Part shown: piece after piece, positions 1 through 9,241 of the stretch
Layout: each line of letters begins with the position of its first letter
How positions within the stretch are numbered: the first letter of the stretch is position 1
NCBI GenBank assembly: GCA_910579935.1
Contig: CAJTVQ010000016.1
Coordinates: forward strand, 10,881 to 74,880
Length of the DNA stretch: 64,000 bases
Direction: 5' to 3'
DNA from: an uncultured Lachnospiraceae bacterium
Lineage (GTDB): Bacteria > Bacillota > Clostridia > Lachnospirales > Lachnospiraceae
Position numbers and translations under genes: made by a program
Notes under the pieces: model-generated
Databases searched by the model: none
Seen by the model: the letters and a program-made list of their open reading frames with translations, nothing else
Told to the model about the DNA's origin: nothing

Positions 1-2525
1 TCCTCCCCTTTTTTCTGCATATCCAGCCTTGCCTGCGCCAGTTCTTTCCATGCGGCATCGGCGGCGTCGATGACTTCCTGTGCGGGCAGTTCGGTGAATT
101 CCCTGATCAGCGCTTCCGTTACCGTTTTGATATCGCGGAAGGACATGAAAGGATTGCGCAGGACTGCTTCGCCCCGTCCGATTTCTTCCACGTTGTTTTT
201 AATGTTTTCCGAGTAGGAGGTGACGATCGGGCAGTTGTAATGGTTGTTGGCTTCTTTGAACTCATTGCGTTCATAGAACAGGGCCGGGTAGAAAATGAAA
301 TCCACGCCTTCATGGATCAGCCAGCTTACATGCCCGTGTGCCAGTTTCGCCGGATAACATTCGGATTCGCTTGGAATGGATTCAATGCCCAGCGAATAAA
401 TGTTGTGGTTGGATAAAGGGGAGAGCACCACCTGATATCCCAGCTTCGTAAAGAAGGTAAACCAGAACGGATAGTTCTCGTACATGTTGAGGACACGGGG
501 GATTCCCACCCGGCCGCGGCCGGCCTGTTCTGCAGTCAGGGGTTCGTAACCGAATATCCTTTTTAATTTATAATCGAACAGGTTGGGCACGCCGTTTTCG
601 TTTTTTGCTTTTCCCAGTCCGCGTTCACAGCGGTTGCCGGAAATGAACTGGCGTCCGCCGCTGAATTTATTGATGGTCAGACGGCAGTTGTTGGTACAGC
701 CCCTGCACTTTGCCATGCTGGTTTCAAACTGAAGCGCCTTGATCTGCTCAATGGACAGCATCGTGGTGGCGTAGTTTTCGGAATAACGTTCCCTTGCGAT
801 CAGGGCAGCCCCGAAAGCGCCCATGATTCCCGCGATATCCGGGCGGATGGCTTCACAGCCTGCGATTTTTTCAAAACTCCGCAGCACGGCATCGTTGTAG
901 AACGTGCCTCCCTGTACGACGATGTTTTTTCCTAGTTCGGAAGCATCGGCCACTTTGATGACTTTGAACAGCGCATTCTTGATGACCGAATAAGCGAGAC
1001 CGGCGGAAATGTCCGATACTTCCGCGCCTTCTTTCTGCGCCTGCTTTACTTTGGAATTCATGAATACGGTACAGCGGGTGCCAAGGTCAATGGGGTGTCC
1101 GGCAAACAGAGCCGCCTTGGCAAAATCTTCCACGCTGTAATTCAGGGATTTTGCAAACGTTTCGATAAAGGAACCGCAGCCGGATGAGCAGGCTTCGTTC
1201 AGCTGCACGCTGTCCACGGTGTGGTTCCTGATCTTGATGCACTTCATATCCTGACCGCCGATATCCAGGATACAGTCCACATCCGGATTGAAAAAGGCGG
1301 CGGCATAGTAGTGCGCTACCGTTTCCACTTCCCCGTCGTCCAAAAGGAACGCGGCTTTTAACAAAGCCTCCCCGTAACCGGTGGAACAGGAACGTACGAT
1401 AACGGCGTCTTTCGGCAGCAGGGTATAGATTTCCTTGATGGAACGGATGGCGGTCTTCAGGGTGCTTCCGTTGTTGCTGCTGTAAAACGAATAGAGCAGG
1501 GAGCCGTCTTCGGCTACCAGCGCTACTTTGGTCGTGGTACTGCCGGCATCGATGCCGAGGAAGCATTTTCCATGGTAAGAGGACAGGTCCGAGGTCGTTA
1601 CATGGTGGGAAGAGTGGCGTTTCCGGAACTGTGCATAAGCCTTGTCATCGGCAAAGAGCGGTTCCATACGCTCCACTTCGAATTCCATTTTAATATCGGA
1701 AGAAAGCTTTTCCACCATTTCTTCCATGGAATAATGTATCTCTTCTTTTGCATTCAGCGCGGAGCCGATGGCGGCGAAGAGATGGGAGTGTCCCGTTTCT
1801 ATAATATGTTCGTCGTCCAGCTTTAAGGTGCGGATGAAAGCGGCTTTCAGCTCCGATAAGAAGTGCAGGGGCCCGCCCAGAAAGGCAACATGTCCGCGGA
1901 TAGGTTTCCCGCAGGCAAGTCCGGAGATGGTCTGGTTGACCACTGCCTGGAAAATGGAAGCGGAAAGGTCTTCCTTGGTAGCCCCCTCATTGATCAAAGG
2001 CTGGATATCCGATTTGGCAAACACGCCGCAGCGTGCCGCGATCGTATATAAGGAATGGTACCCTTTGGCATATTCATTCAGGCCGGAAGCATCGGTCTGC
2101 AGCAGGGAGGCCATCTGGTCGATGAAAGAACCCGTACCGCCGGCACAGATACCGTTCATGCGCTGTTCCACATTTCCGCCTTCAAAGTAGATGATCTTTG
2201 CATCTTCGCCGCCCAGTTCGATGGCCACATCGGTTTTTGGCGCCAGTTCCTGCAGCGTGGTGGACACTGCGATCACCTCCTGCACGAAGGGGACTTCCAG
2301 ATGTTTCGCTAACGTCAGTCCGCCGGAACCCGTGATCATGGGATGCAGTTCGATATTACCAAGCTCATCGTAAGCCTTCTTCAGGAGGTTGGACAGAGTC
2401 TCGCGGATGTTGGCATAGTGCCTTTCATAATCCGAACATAATATTTCATGGGCATCGTTTAAAATCGCTATCTTTACAGTGGTGGAACCGATATCGATTC
2501 CTAAAGTGTAATGTAATTGGCTCAT
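1..2525 (-). CDS. 2-hydroxyacyl-CoA dehydratase activase-like protein, double BadF/HgdC domain (partial)
   Basis: The reading frame starts at an ATG whose complement is at 2523-2525 and stays open to the left window edge, so the C-terminus is missing (at least 841 residues). Two ASKHA ATPase modules of the BadF/BadG/HgdC type are visible. The first has GIDIGSTT near residue 8 and ELGGEDAK near 103. The second has GIDAGSTTTK near 322 and DIGGQDMK near 420. A cysteine cluster KCRGCTNNC near residue 604 opens the DUF2229-like part. Family members use ATP to inject an electron into the Fe-S cluster of 2-hydroxyacyl-CoA or benzoyl-CoA-type dehydratases/reductases. The long double-domain versions common in Clostridia have no settled substrate. 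It is divergent from the rhomboid-like gene and has its own promoter. Confidence 0.88.
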   Translation of the reverse strand, partial: MSQLHYTLGIDIGSTTVKIAILNDAHEILCSDYERHYANIRETLSNLLKKAYDELGNIELHPMITGSGGLTLAKHLEVPFVQEVIAVSTTLQELAPKTDVAIELGGEDAKIIYFEGGNVEQRMNGICAGGTGSFIDQMASLLQTDASGLNEYAKGYHSLYTIAARCGVFAKSDIQPLINEGATKEDLSASIFQAVVNQTISGLACGKPIRGHVAFLGGPLHFLSELKAAFIRTLKLDDEHIIETGHSHLFAAIGSALNAKEEIHYSMEEMVEKLSSDIKMEFEVERMEPLFADDKAYAQFRKRHSSHHVTTSDLSSYHGKCFLGIDAGSTTTKVALVAEDGSLLYSFYSSNNGSTLKTAIRSIKEIYTLLPKDAVIVRSCSTGYGEALLKAAFLLDDGEVETVAHYYAAAFFNPDVDCILDIGGQDMKCIKIRNHTVDSVQLNEACSSGCGSFIETFAKSLNYSVEDFAKAALFAGHPIDLGTRCTVFMNSKVKQAQKEGAEVSDISAGLAYSVIKNALFKVIKVADASELGKNIVVQGGTFYNDAVLRSFEKIAGCEAIRPDIAGIMGAFGAALIARERYSENYATTMLSIEQIKALQFETSMAKCRGCTNNCRLTINKFSGGRQFISGNRCERGLGKAKNENGVPNLFDYKLKRIFGYEPLTAEQAGRGRVGIPRVLNMYENYPFWFTFFTKLGYQVVLSPLSNHNIYSLGIESIPSESECYPAKLAHGHVSWLIHEGVDFIFYPALFYERNEFKEANNHYNCPIVTSYSENIKNNVEEIGRGEAVLRNPFMSFRDIKTVTEALIREFTELPAQEVIDAADAAWKELAQARLDMQKKGE

Positions 2526-2622
2526 ATTACCGCCCTTTCTTTTATAATCTTCACAGAACATCCGCATTCCATATTCTTCCTATTTATATGTAACAGGATA
2601 TGGGGAGCAGACATTCTTAGAC

Positions 2623-2651
2623 ATTATACGACACCGTTTTGCAAAATGCAA
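2623..2651 (-). promoter_or_regulatory. Promoter of the activase gene
   Basis: Read on the minus strand, TTGCAT (complement at 2646-2651) is followed by a 17-bp spacer and a perfect TATAAT (complement at 2623-2628). This lies about 100 bp upstream of the activase start in the divergent intergenic region. Confidence 0.7.
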
Positions 2652-2734
2652 TGAATGCGCGTCAATTATTTGTAAAGAATTACTGGTAAATTATAAAAAT
2701 TTTATGACCAGACGGAGAATTGGCAGGTAATTTA

Positions 2735-2763
2735 TTTACTTTTAAATGTCTGGATGTTAGAAT
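2735..2763 (+). promoter_or_regulatory. Promoter of the rhomboid-like gene
   Basis: TTTACT at 2735-2740 and TAGAAT at 2758-2763 are separated by exactly 17 bp, about 80 bp ahead of the ATG at 2843. The 317-bp intergenic region 2526-2842 is AT-rich. Apart from this promoter and the minus-strand one I see nothing in it. Confidence 0.5.
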
Positions 2764-2842
2764 ATATTCATATGTCTTTTGCCGCATGACAAGTTCATGT
2801 CCGGTTATACTTTGAAAGGAAGAATGGAGGAAGTCGATAGGA

Positions 2843-3688
2843 ATGAGTAATTTTGAGAAAAAATTTGGAAAATATGCGATTAAGAATTTATCGCTTATGC
2901 TGATTATGTGTTATGCCGTGGGGTATCTGATCACGTTTGTCAATTCCAATTTCCTTTGGTATTTGACGCTGAATCCATATGCGATACTTCACGGGCAGAT
3001 ATGGCGGCTTTTTACATGGATCGTGGTGCCGCCGGAATCTTCCAATCTGTTTTTCGTATTGATCATGCTTTATTTTTACTATTCGCTCGGAACCACCCTG
3101 GAAAGAACCTGGGGGACTTACCGGTATAATGTGTATTTGCTGTCCGGTATGCTGTTCACGGTGGTGGGAAGTTTCCTGATGATGGGATTCTGTGCGCTGC
3201 TTTACCGGGTGCCGCTGGCGCAGGCAGGAGAAGTGGGATCTTTGTTTTTTTCTACTTATTATATCAATATGTCCATTTTCCTCGCATTTGCAGCTACGTT
3301 CCCGGAGGTGCAGGTATTGCTGATGTTCATTATACCGATTAAGGTAAAAGTACTGGGAATCATATATGGAGTAATCCTTCTGGCAGAATTTTTAATGGGC
3401 AATGTGTACAGCAGGTTTGCCATGGCTGCATCCCTGTTTAATTTCCTGGTATTCTGGATCGGCAGCAGGAATCATATCCATATGTCTCCAAGGCAGGTGA
3501 AACGCCGGCAGGAGTTTAAACGGGAGGTACGCAGGAATACAGGGACAACGAAGCATAAGTGTGCGATCTGCGGCAGGACGGAACAGGATGGGGATGATCT
3601 GGAATTCCGTTTCTGTTCAAAGTGTGAAGGGAATTATGAATATTGTCAGGAGCATTTGTTTACGCATCAGCATATAAAATCCCGCTGA
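2843..3688 (+). CDS. Rhomboid-like integral membrane protein with C-terminal zinc-binding tail
   Basis: 281 residues with about five or six hydrophobic segments between residues 15 and 210. The layout resembles rhomboid/derlin proteins, including an N-terminal HGQIWRLFTW segment typical of rhomboid-like folds. The catalytic GxSG serine motif of active rhomboid proteases is not visible, so a pseudoprotease is more likely. The last ~45 residues carry CAIC and CSKC pairs plus C and several histidines, which looks like a small zinc-binding domain facing the cytoplasm. GGAGG lies 12 nt before the start. The next gene begins 32 bp downstream. The function is unknown; the family call rests on topology and short motifs only. 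Confidence 0.6.
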   Translation: MSNFEKKFGKYAIKNLSLMLIMCYAVGYLITFVNSNFLWYLTLNPYAILHGQIWRLFTWIVVPPESSNLFFVLIMLYFYYSLGTTLERTWGTYRYNVYLLSGMLFTVVGSFLMMGFCALLYRVPLAQAGEVGSLFFSTYYINMSIFLAFAATFPEVQVLLMFIIPIKVKVLGIIYGVILLAEFLMGNVYSRFAMAASLFNFLVFWIGSRNHIHMSPRQVKRRQEFKREVRRNTGTTKHKCAICGRTEQDGDDLEFRFCSKCEGNYEYCQEHLFTHQHIKSR

Positions 3689-3720
3689 AAGGGCGGATGT
3701 TTGGAACAGGAGAACGGTTT

Positions 3721-4455
3721 ATGGACAGGGAGCGGCTGTTTGGAAAAAAATTGGAAGAAGTAAAGCGGCTGGCGAAAGAGCAGGGGAACTGTGTTTCGAA
3801 GGAGCAGATAGAAGAGGCTTTTGCGGAACTGGAACTGGCAGGGGAACAGCTGGCTTTGGTGGAGGAATATCTGAAGAACCATAAAATAGGTATCGGGGAA
3901 CCGGTCAGCCCGGACGATCATCTGACAGAGGAAGAGGTTCATTATCTGGATATTTACCTGGAAGAACTGAAACGGATGGAAGAGGTGTCGGAGGGGGAGA
4001 AAGAAGTGGTGTCCCTTTCCGCGATGGCGGGAGACCGACAGGCACAGGCACGCCTTGTGGAAATCTATCTGCCGCAGGTGGTGGAGATTGCGAAGCTGTA
4101 CAGCGGGCAGGGTGTTTTCCTGGAGGATCTGATCGGTGAGGGAAATGTGGCGCTGGCGGCTGGCGTGACGATACTCGGCTGTCTGGAGCATGTCCGTGAA
4201 GTGCAGGGTATGCTGGGCAGGATGATCATGGACGCCATGGAGGAATGCATCGGTGAGAATGCAGAACAGGAGCGCAGGGATAAGAAGGTTCTGGAGCGGG
4301 TGAATCTGGTGGCGGATCAGGCAAAGGAAATGGCGGAAGCTTTACAGCGCAAAGTGACCGTGGAAGAGTTGGCGGCGGAAACAGAATGGACCGAGGAGGA
4401 AGTTTTGGAAGCGGTCCGTATGAGCGGCCATCATATTGAGTATATTAAAAGCTGA
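3721..4455 (+). CDS. Degenerate sigma-70-like protein
   Basis: 244 residues from the ATG at 3721. An in-frame ATG at 3643 overlaps the preceding gene and lacks a good ribosome site. Residues ~22-55 resemble sigma region 1.1 (VSKEQIEEAF, ELELAGEQL, EYLKNHKIGI). Residues ~104-150 resemble region 2.1-2.2 (ARLVEIYLPQVVEIAKLY, FLEDLIGEGNVAL). Residues ~195-240 resemble the region 3 helix-turn-helix (VTVEELAAETEWTEEEV). The aromatic, promoter-melting and -10-reading part of region 2 is not recognisable, and region 4 is absent. It is therefore unlikely to act as a normal promoter-recognising sigma factor. It may be a polymerase-binding regulator or a decayed sigma. It is followed by a small unknown gene in the same direction. 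Confidence 0.65.
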   Translation: MDRERLFGKKLEEVKRLAKEQGNCVSKEQIEEAFAELELAGEQLALVEEYLKNHKIGIGEPVSPDDHLTEEEVHYLDIYLEELKRMEEVSEGEKEVVSLSAMAGDRQAQARLVEIYLPQVVEIAKLYSGQGVFLEDLIGEGNVALAAGVTILGCLEHVREVQGMLGRMIMDAMEECIGENAEQERRDKKVLERVNLVADQAKEMAEALQRKVTVEELAAETEWTEEEVLEAVRMSGHHIEYIKS

Positions 4456-4559
4456 GCATATCGGAACCGGAAATGTAGCAGCCCGGAACAGGAAGCATCC
4501 GGCACGAGGATGCGCAGAGCGTACGGCTGCCGGACGGGAGAGGGAGCAATGAGCGTGAA

Positions 4560-5003
4560 ATGAACAGAACAGAAGAAACGGACAAGATACAGGACAGGGA
4601 TTTTAAATATATGCTTCAGGATACCGGGCAGATTTATCTGGGGGCGAGGTTCAGCTATGAGGAACTGCTGGGGGAAGAGATGGCTGCTTTTAAGCTGAAA
4701 ACAGTGATCATGCAGTATATCCTGAAAGAAGTGGAGGCTTCTACCACGCTGGAAAGCCATTTTTATTATATGACGGAAGATTCTTTTTCCTATCAGACTT
4801 ACCGGGAGTTAAAGGTGAAGATCAAGGTGAGCCTCCCGGAGGAGAAGAGGAGCCTGACGGGAAAAGTGAGGACGGTCTATAAAGATAAGGTATATACTTT
4901 GAAAGAACTGGCCGGACTGAATCTGGCCAGAAAGAAGCAGATGGGACTGATCGTGCGGGAAATTGCGGTTTCCAAGCTGGGATTGATGACGTTTACCGTA
5001 TGA
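4560..5003 (+). CDS. Conserved-looking hypothetical protein, 147 aa
   Basis: A soluble, charged protein without signal peptide or membrane segment. It has aromatic and charged stretches (YMLQDTGQIYLGARF, ESHFYYMTEDSFSYQTY) and a basic end. I do not recognise a domain. A purine-rich ribosome site (GGGAGAGGGAG, 4536-4546) lies 13 nt before the ATG. The gene follows the sigma-like gene in the same orientation, separated by 104 bp that contain a small GCATCC/GGATGC hairpin at 4494-4512, so the two may be co-transcribed. Function unknown. Confidence 0.6.
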   Translation: MNRTEETDKIQDRDFKYMLQDTGQIYLGARFSYEELLGEEMAAFKLKTVIMQYILKEVEASTTLESHFYYMTEDSFSYQTYRELKVKIKVSLPEEKRSLTGKVRTVYKDKVYTLKELAGLNLARKKQMGLIVREIAVSKLGLMTFTV

Positions 5004-5145
5004 GGGAACGGGATCCGGATGTCGGGCGGCGGTTACAGGGGATAATGTGATGCGGCCGGAATAGGGAATGGCAGCATGACAAGCGAAATGGTCAATGGAC
5101 AAAAGAAAAAAGAATAAGGAAAAATAAAGAAAGGTGTTTGCAAGG

Positions 5146-8085
5146 ATGGACAGAAAAGAAATGGAAAACAGAATAAGGGGACTGAAAGGTTATGAGGTAG
5201 TGGAGACCCGCGAAATAAAGGACCTGGACTCGGACGGGTATCTGCTGCGGCATAAGAAGACGGGGGCAAGGGTGGCTTTGCTTTCGAATGAGGATGATAA
5301 CAAGGTGTTTTATATCGGTTTCAGGACACCGCCGACGGACAGTACGGGGGTAGCGCATATCATCGAGCATACGGTGCTCTGCGGTTCGGAGAATTTTCCG
5401 GTGAAGGATCCGTTTGTGGAGCTGGTGAAAGGGTCTCTGAATACGTTTCTCAATGCCATGACTTATCCGGACAAGACCGTGTATCCGGTGGCGAGCTGCA
5501 ATGACAAGGATTTCCGGAATCTGATGCATGTGTATCTGGATGCGGTGTTCCATCCGAATATTTATAAAGAGGAAAAAATATTCCGGCAGGAGGGCTGGCA
5601 TTATGAACTGGAAGATGCGGAGGACGAGCTGACGATAAACGGAGTGGTTTATAACGAGATGAAAGGGGCCTTTTCTTCTCCGGATGATGTATTGGAGAGG
5701 GAGGTGATGAATTCCCTCTTTCCCGATACGCCTTACGGCACGGAATCCGGCGGGGATCCGGATGTGATTCCCGGGCTGTCGTATGAGGAGTATCTTGATT
5801 TTCACAGAAAGTACTATCATCCGTCCAACAGCTATCTGTATCTGTACGGAAATATGGATATGGCGGAGCAGCTGGAATTCATTGACAGGGAATATCTGTC
5901 AGGATTTGATGCTTTGGAAGTGGATTCCACGATACCGGTGCAGTCCGTATTTGACGGGCCGAAGGAAATCCACAGGGAGTATTCCATTTCTGAGAGCGAG
6001 TCGGAAAAAGAGAATGCTTATCTGGCCTATAATACGGTGATCGGCGAGAATCTGGACCGGAAGCTCTATCTTGCGTTCCAGGTATTGGATTATGCCCTTT
6101 GTTCGGCCCCGGGGGCGCCTTTGAAGGAAGCGCTGACGGAACGGGGGATCGGCAAAGAGATTTACAGCAATTATGAGAATGGCATTATGCAGCCCTATTT
6201 TTCCGTTGTGGCGAAGAATACGGATGCGTCCCGTAAAGAAGAATTCGTGAAGGTGATCGGGGAAGTACTGGAGGAACAGGCGGAAAAAGGGATCGACAGG
6301 AAAGCTTTGCGCGCCGGGCTGAATTACTTTGAATTCCGGTACAGGGAGTCGGATTACGGAAGTTATCCGAAGGGACTGATGCTCGGACTGCAGGCGCTGG
6401 ACAGCTGGCTGTATGCGGATGATAAACCGTTTGTCCATATACAGGCTAACGATACGTTTGCCTCATTGAAAGAAGAGGTGGAGACCGGGTATTTTGAGGA
6501 ACTGATCCGTACTTACCTGCTTCGGAACCAGCATAAAACTGTCATTGTCCTGTCTCCCGTGAAGGGCCTGACGACGAAAAAGGAAGAGGAACTTCAGAAA
6601 AAACTTCAGGAATATAAGGCTTCCTTAAGCAGGGAGGAAGTAGAGGAGATCGTAAGGCAGACTGCGGAACTGAAACGTTATCAGGAGGAACCCAGCCCGA
6701 AGGAGGAATTGGAAAAGATTCCGCTTCTTACCAGAGGCGATATCAAAAAGGAAGCGGCCGCTTTTGTGAACGAGGAGCGCCATGCAGGGGATACGCCGGT
6801 TCTTTTCCACAATATTTTTACAAACGGCATCGGTTACCTGCGTTTTGTCTTCGATATCAGCCATGTGCCGGAGGAACTGTTCCCTTATATCGGTGTGCTG
6901 AAAAATATGCTGGGGATGGTGGATACGGCCCATTATGCTTACGGTGAGCTGTATCATGAGGTAAATATCAAGACCGGCGGCATACAGATGGTGGTAAACA
7001 CGTATCCCAATGTGGAGGATCTGCAGGAGTATAAGGTGACTTTCGAGGTGAAAGTAAAGGCCTTTTACGAGAACCTGGGAGAGGCGTTCCGGCTGGCGGA
7101 GGAAATCCTTTTAAATTCCCGGTTTGAGGATCCGAAGCGTCTGTATGATGTGGTCGCGGAAGTACAGTCACGGATGCAGGCTTCCATGTCGTCTGCGTCG
7201 CATTCGCTGGCAGCAGTCCGGGCGCTGGCTTATTTTTCGCCTACGGCGGCAGTGGCGGAGCAGGTCAGCGGGATTCCGCAGTACCGTCTGCTGGAACGTC
7301 TGGAAAGCAATTTTGAGGAAGAAAAAGAACTTCTGGCGGATAAGCTGAAACAGCTGGCAGTATGCATTTTCAGGCCGGAAAATCTGATGGTGGATTATAC
7401 GGCGGACGAGAAAGGATATGAGGGACTGGAAGAAGCGGTGATCGGTTTTGGCCGGAAACTTTTTACCGAACCGGTGAAAAAGGAAAGGTATCAGCCGGTA
7501 TTGGAGAAGAAGAATGAGGGATATCTGACTTCCGCGCAGGTACAGTATGTATGTCGCGCCGGCAATTTCATCCAAAAAGGGCTTTCCTATACAGGAGCCC
7601 TGAAAGTCCTGAAAGTAATGATGGGCTATGATTATCTCTGGAACCGGGTGCGTGTGAAAGGCGGGGCTTACGGCTGTATGTGCAGCTTTGGAAGAACGGG
7701 GGACAGTTATTTTGTGTCCTACCGGGATCCGAATCTGGAGAAAACGGTGGATGTATATGAAAAGGCGGCGGATTATATCGAAGCATTTGAGGCGGACGAG
7801 CGGACGGTTACCCAGTATATCATCGGTGCGGTCAGCGATTTGGACATGCCCATGACACCGGCGGCAAAGGGGATGTATTCCATGACCGGATATATGACAA
7901 ATCTGCCCTTTGAACGGGTGCAGAAGGAGAGGGATGAACTGCTGGCCGTGACGGCGGATACGATTCGTTCCCTAGCGGGGCATATCCGCGCATTTATGGA
8001 AGCGGACTGCCTGTGCGTAGTGGGAAATGAGGAGAAATTGAAAGGAAGCAGACTGTTTGGGGCGGTGGAGCCGTTGTTTCATTAG
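5146..8085 (+). CDS. M16C (presequence protease/PreP-type) zinc metallopeptidase
   Basis: 979 residues, close to the ~970 usual for PreP/Cym1 enzymes. The inverted zinc motif HIIEH is at residues 71-75. The third zinc ligand is E171 (YNEMKGAF), and the ~100-residue distance from the first histidine matches the family. The N-terminal half holds the catalytic M16 domain, followed by the M16C-associated linker and a second, inactive half. M16C enzymes enclose unstructured peptides of roughly 10-65 residues and degrade them; in bacteria they are thought to recycle peptides in the cytoplasm. No signal peptide is present. I start at 5146 because AAAGG lies about 10 nt upstream; the in-frame GTG at 5134 has no spaced ribosome site. 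Confidence 0.92.
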   Translation: MDRKEMENRIRGLKGYEVVETREIKDLDSDGYLLRHKKTGARVALLSNEDDNKVFYIGFRTPPTDSTGVAHIIEHTVLCGSENFPVKDPFVELVKGSLNTFLNAMTYPDKTVYPVASCNDKDFRNLMHVYLDAVFHPNIYKEEKIFRQEGWHYELEDAEDELTINGVVYNEMKGAFSSPDDVLEREVMNSLFPDTPYGTESGGDPDVIPGLSYEEYLDFHRKYYHPSNSYLYLYGNMDMAEQLEFIDREYLSGFDALEVDSTIPVQSVFDGPKEIHREYSISESESEKENAYLAYNTVIGENLDRKLYLAFQVLDYALCSAPGAPLKEALTERGIGKEIYSNYENGIMQPYFSVVAKNTDASRKEEFVKVIGEVLEEQAEKGIDRKALRAGLNYFEFRYRESDYGSYPKGLMLGLQALDSWLYADDKPFVHIQANDTFASLKEEVETGYFEELIRTYLLRNQHKTVIVLSPVKGLTTKKEEELQKKLQEYKASLSREEVEEIVRQTAELKRYQEEPSPKEELEKIPLLTRGDIKKEAAAFVNEERHAGDTPVLFHNIFTNGIGYLRFVFDISHVPEELFPYIGVLKNMLGMVDTAHYAYGELYHEVNIKTGGIQMVVNTYPNVEDLQEYKVTFEVKVKAFYENLGEAFRLAEEILLNSRFEDPKRLYDVVAEVQSRMQASMSSASHSLAAVRALAYFSPTAAVAEQVSGIPQYRLLERLESNFEEEKELLADKLKQLAVCIFRPENLMVDYTADEKGYEGLEEAVIGFGRKLFTEPVKKERYQPVLEKKNEGYLTSAQVQYVCRAGNFIQKGLSYTGALKVLKVMMGYDYLWNRVRVKGGAYGCMCSFGRTGDSYFVSYRDPNLEKTVDVYEKAADYIEAFEADERTVTQYIIGAVSDLDMPMTPAAKGMYSMTGYMTNLPFERVQKERDELLAVTADTIRSLAGHIRAFMEADCLCVVGNEEKLKGSRLFGAVEPLFH

Positions 8086-8104
8086 GAACAGTTCCTTAGA
8101 GTAT

Positions 8105-8159
8105 GCGTCCCTCTCCGGTGCAATGTCATTTGGTTAAGTATTGCGGCGGAGGGGGACGC
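8105..8159 (+). other. Long intergenic stem-loop
   Basis: GCGTCCCTCTCCG (8105-8117) pairs with CGGAGGGGGACGC (8147-8159) with one G-U pair. An inner GCAAT/ATTGC helix (8120-8124, 8140-8144) continues the stem. No T-run follows, so this is not a classical terminator. It lies between the peptidase stop and the lipoprotein gene and could stabilise mRNA or attenuate transcription. Confidence 0.5.
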
Positions 8160-8197
8160 CTCCCATAAGGACAGGCTGTTAAAGCGGGAGGATGAAG

Positions 8198-9241
8198 ATG
8201 AAAGAGAGAAAGAGGTTGGACTGGCAGGGCCGGTGTCTGGGATTGGCCGTGATACTTTGGGGCGTGACGGGGTTTTGCGGATGCGGCGGTTCGGCGTATG
8301 ATAATACTACGGCAGCATCGGCGCCGGCGGCGTCGGCGGAAATGGCGGTGGCCGCGAATACGGCGGCCGGGGCAGACGGATATGCATCGGAAGATATTTA
8401 TGAATACGGTGCGGAGGAGATGCCGGCAGAGGAAGCGAATTCCGCGGCGGCGGACCGAAAGCTCATAAAGACAGTAAATATGAGCGTGGAGACGGAGGAG
8501 TTTGACAGTCTGATCGCCAGGCTGGAACAGAAAGTGGCTTCTCTTGGCGGATATATTGAAAATATGAACCTGTATAACGGCAGCAGCCGGAGCGGGCAGC
8601 GGAGCAGGGATGCGTCCATGACGATCCGTATTCCGAAGGAAAACCTGAGCGGGTTTGTCAGTGAAGTGTCGGAGGTTTCCAATGTGGTCAGTAAGAGTGA
8701 GAGCACGGAAGACGTGACGCTGAGTTATGTGGACCTGGAAAGTCACAAGAAGGCATTGCAGGTGGAGCAGGAGCGGCTGCTGGAACTGCTGGAGCAGGCA
8801 GTCAGTATGGAGGATATCATCGCCATAGAAGAACGGCTTTCACAGGTGCGGTATCAGCTGGAAAGCATGGAGTCCCAGCTGAGGACTTACGATAATCTGG
8901 TGGATTATTCCACGGTATATCTGTCCGTGAACGAAGTGGAACGGCTGACGCCGGTGGAGGAAGTATCGGATCTGACCAGAATGGGCCAGGGATTTGTGCA
9001 GTCCGCGCAGAATCTGTTTTTAGGGATCAAGAATTTCCTGATCGGCCTGGTGATCTGTCTGCCTTATCTTCTGTTCCTGGCCGTGCTGGTGCTGGTCATA
9101 GTGCTGATTCTGCGGGCTGCCCTGAAGTGGGGCGGAAAGAAAGAAGAAGAAAAGATACAGCGTATTTATGATACATATAAGACGGAAGAAGAGCCGGCGG
9201 CAGACGGAGAGAAGGAGAAGGAGGAAGAACTTGAAAGATAA
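8198..9241 (+). CDS. DUF4349-type lipoprotein
   Basis: 347 residues. The N-terminus is basic then hydrophobic and ends in a lipobox-like GFCGC, giving a surface lipoprotein. An alanine-rich linker follows. Then comes the DUF4349 core (KTVNMSVETEEFDSLIARLEQKV and the DVTLSYVDLESHKKAL stretch), a coiled coil (~residues 180-235), and a membrane segment near residues 275-310 rich in I, L and V. A charged cytoplasmic tail ends the protein. GGAGG at 8187-8191 selects the ATG at 8198 over that at 8192. The stop overlaps the start of era by 11 nt, so translation is probably coupled. The molecular function of DUF4349 proteins is not known; a cell-envelope role is inferred. Confidence 0.8.
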   Translation: MKERKRLDWQGRCLGLAVILWGVTGFCGCGGSAYDNTTAASAPAASAEMAVAANTAAGADGYASEDIYEYGAEEMPAEEANSAAADRKLIKTVNMSVETEEFDSLIARLEQKVASLGGYIENMNLYNGSSRSGQRSRDASMTIRIPKENLSGFVSEVSEVSNVVSKSESTEDVTLSYVDLESHKKALQVEQERLLELLEQAVSMEDIIAIEERLSQVRYQLESMESQLRTYDNLVDYSTVYLSVNEVERLTPVEEVSDLTRMGQGFVQSAQNLFLGIKNFLIGLVICLPYLLFLAVLVLVIVLILRAALKWGGKKEEEKIQRIYDTYKTEEEPAADGEKEKEEELER

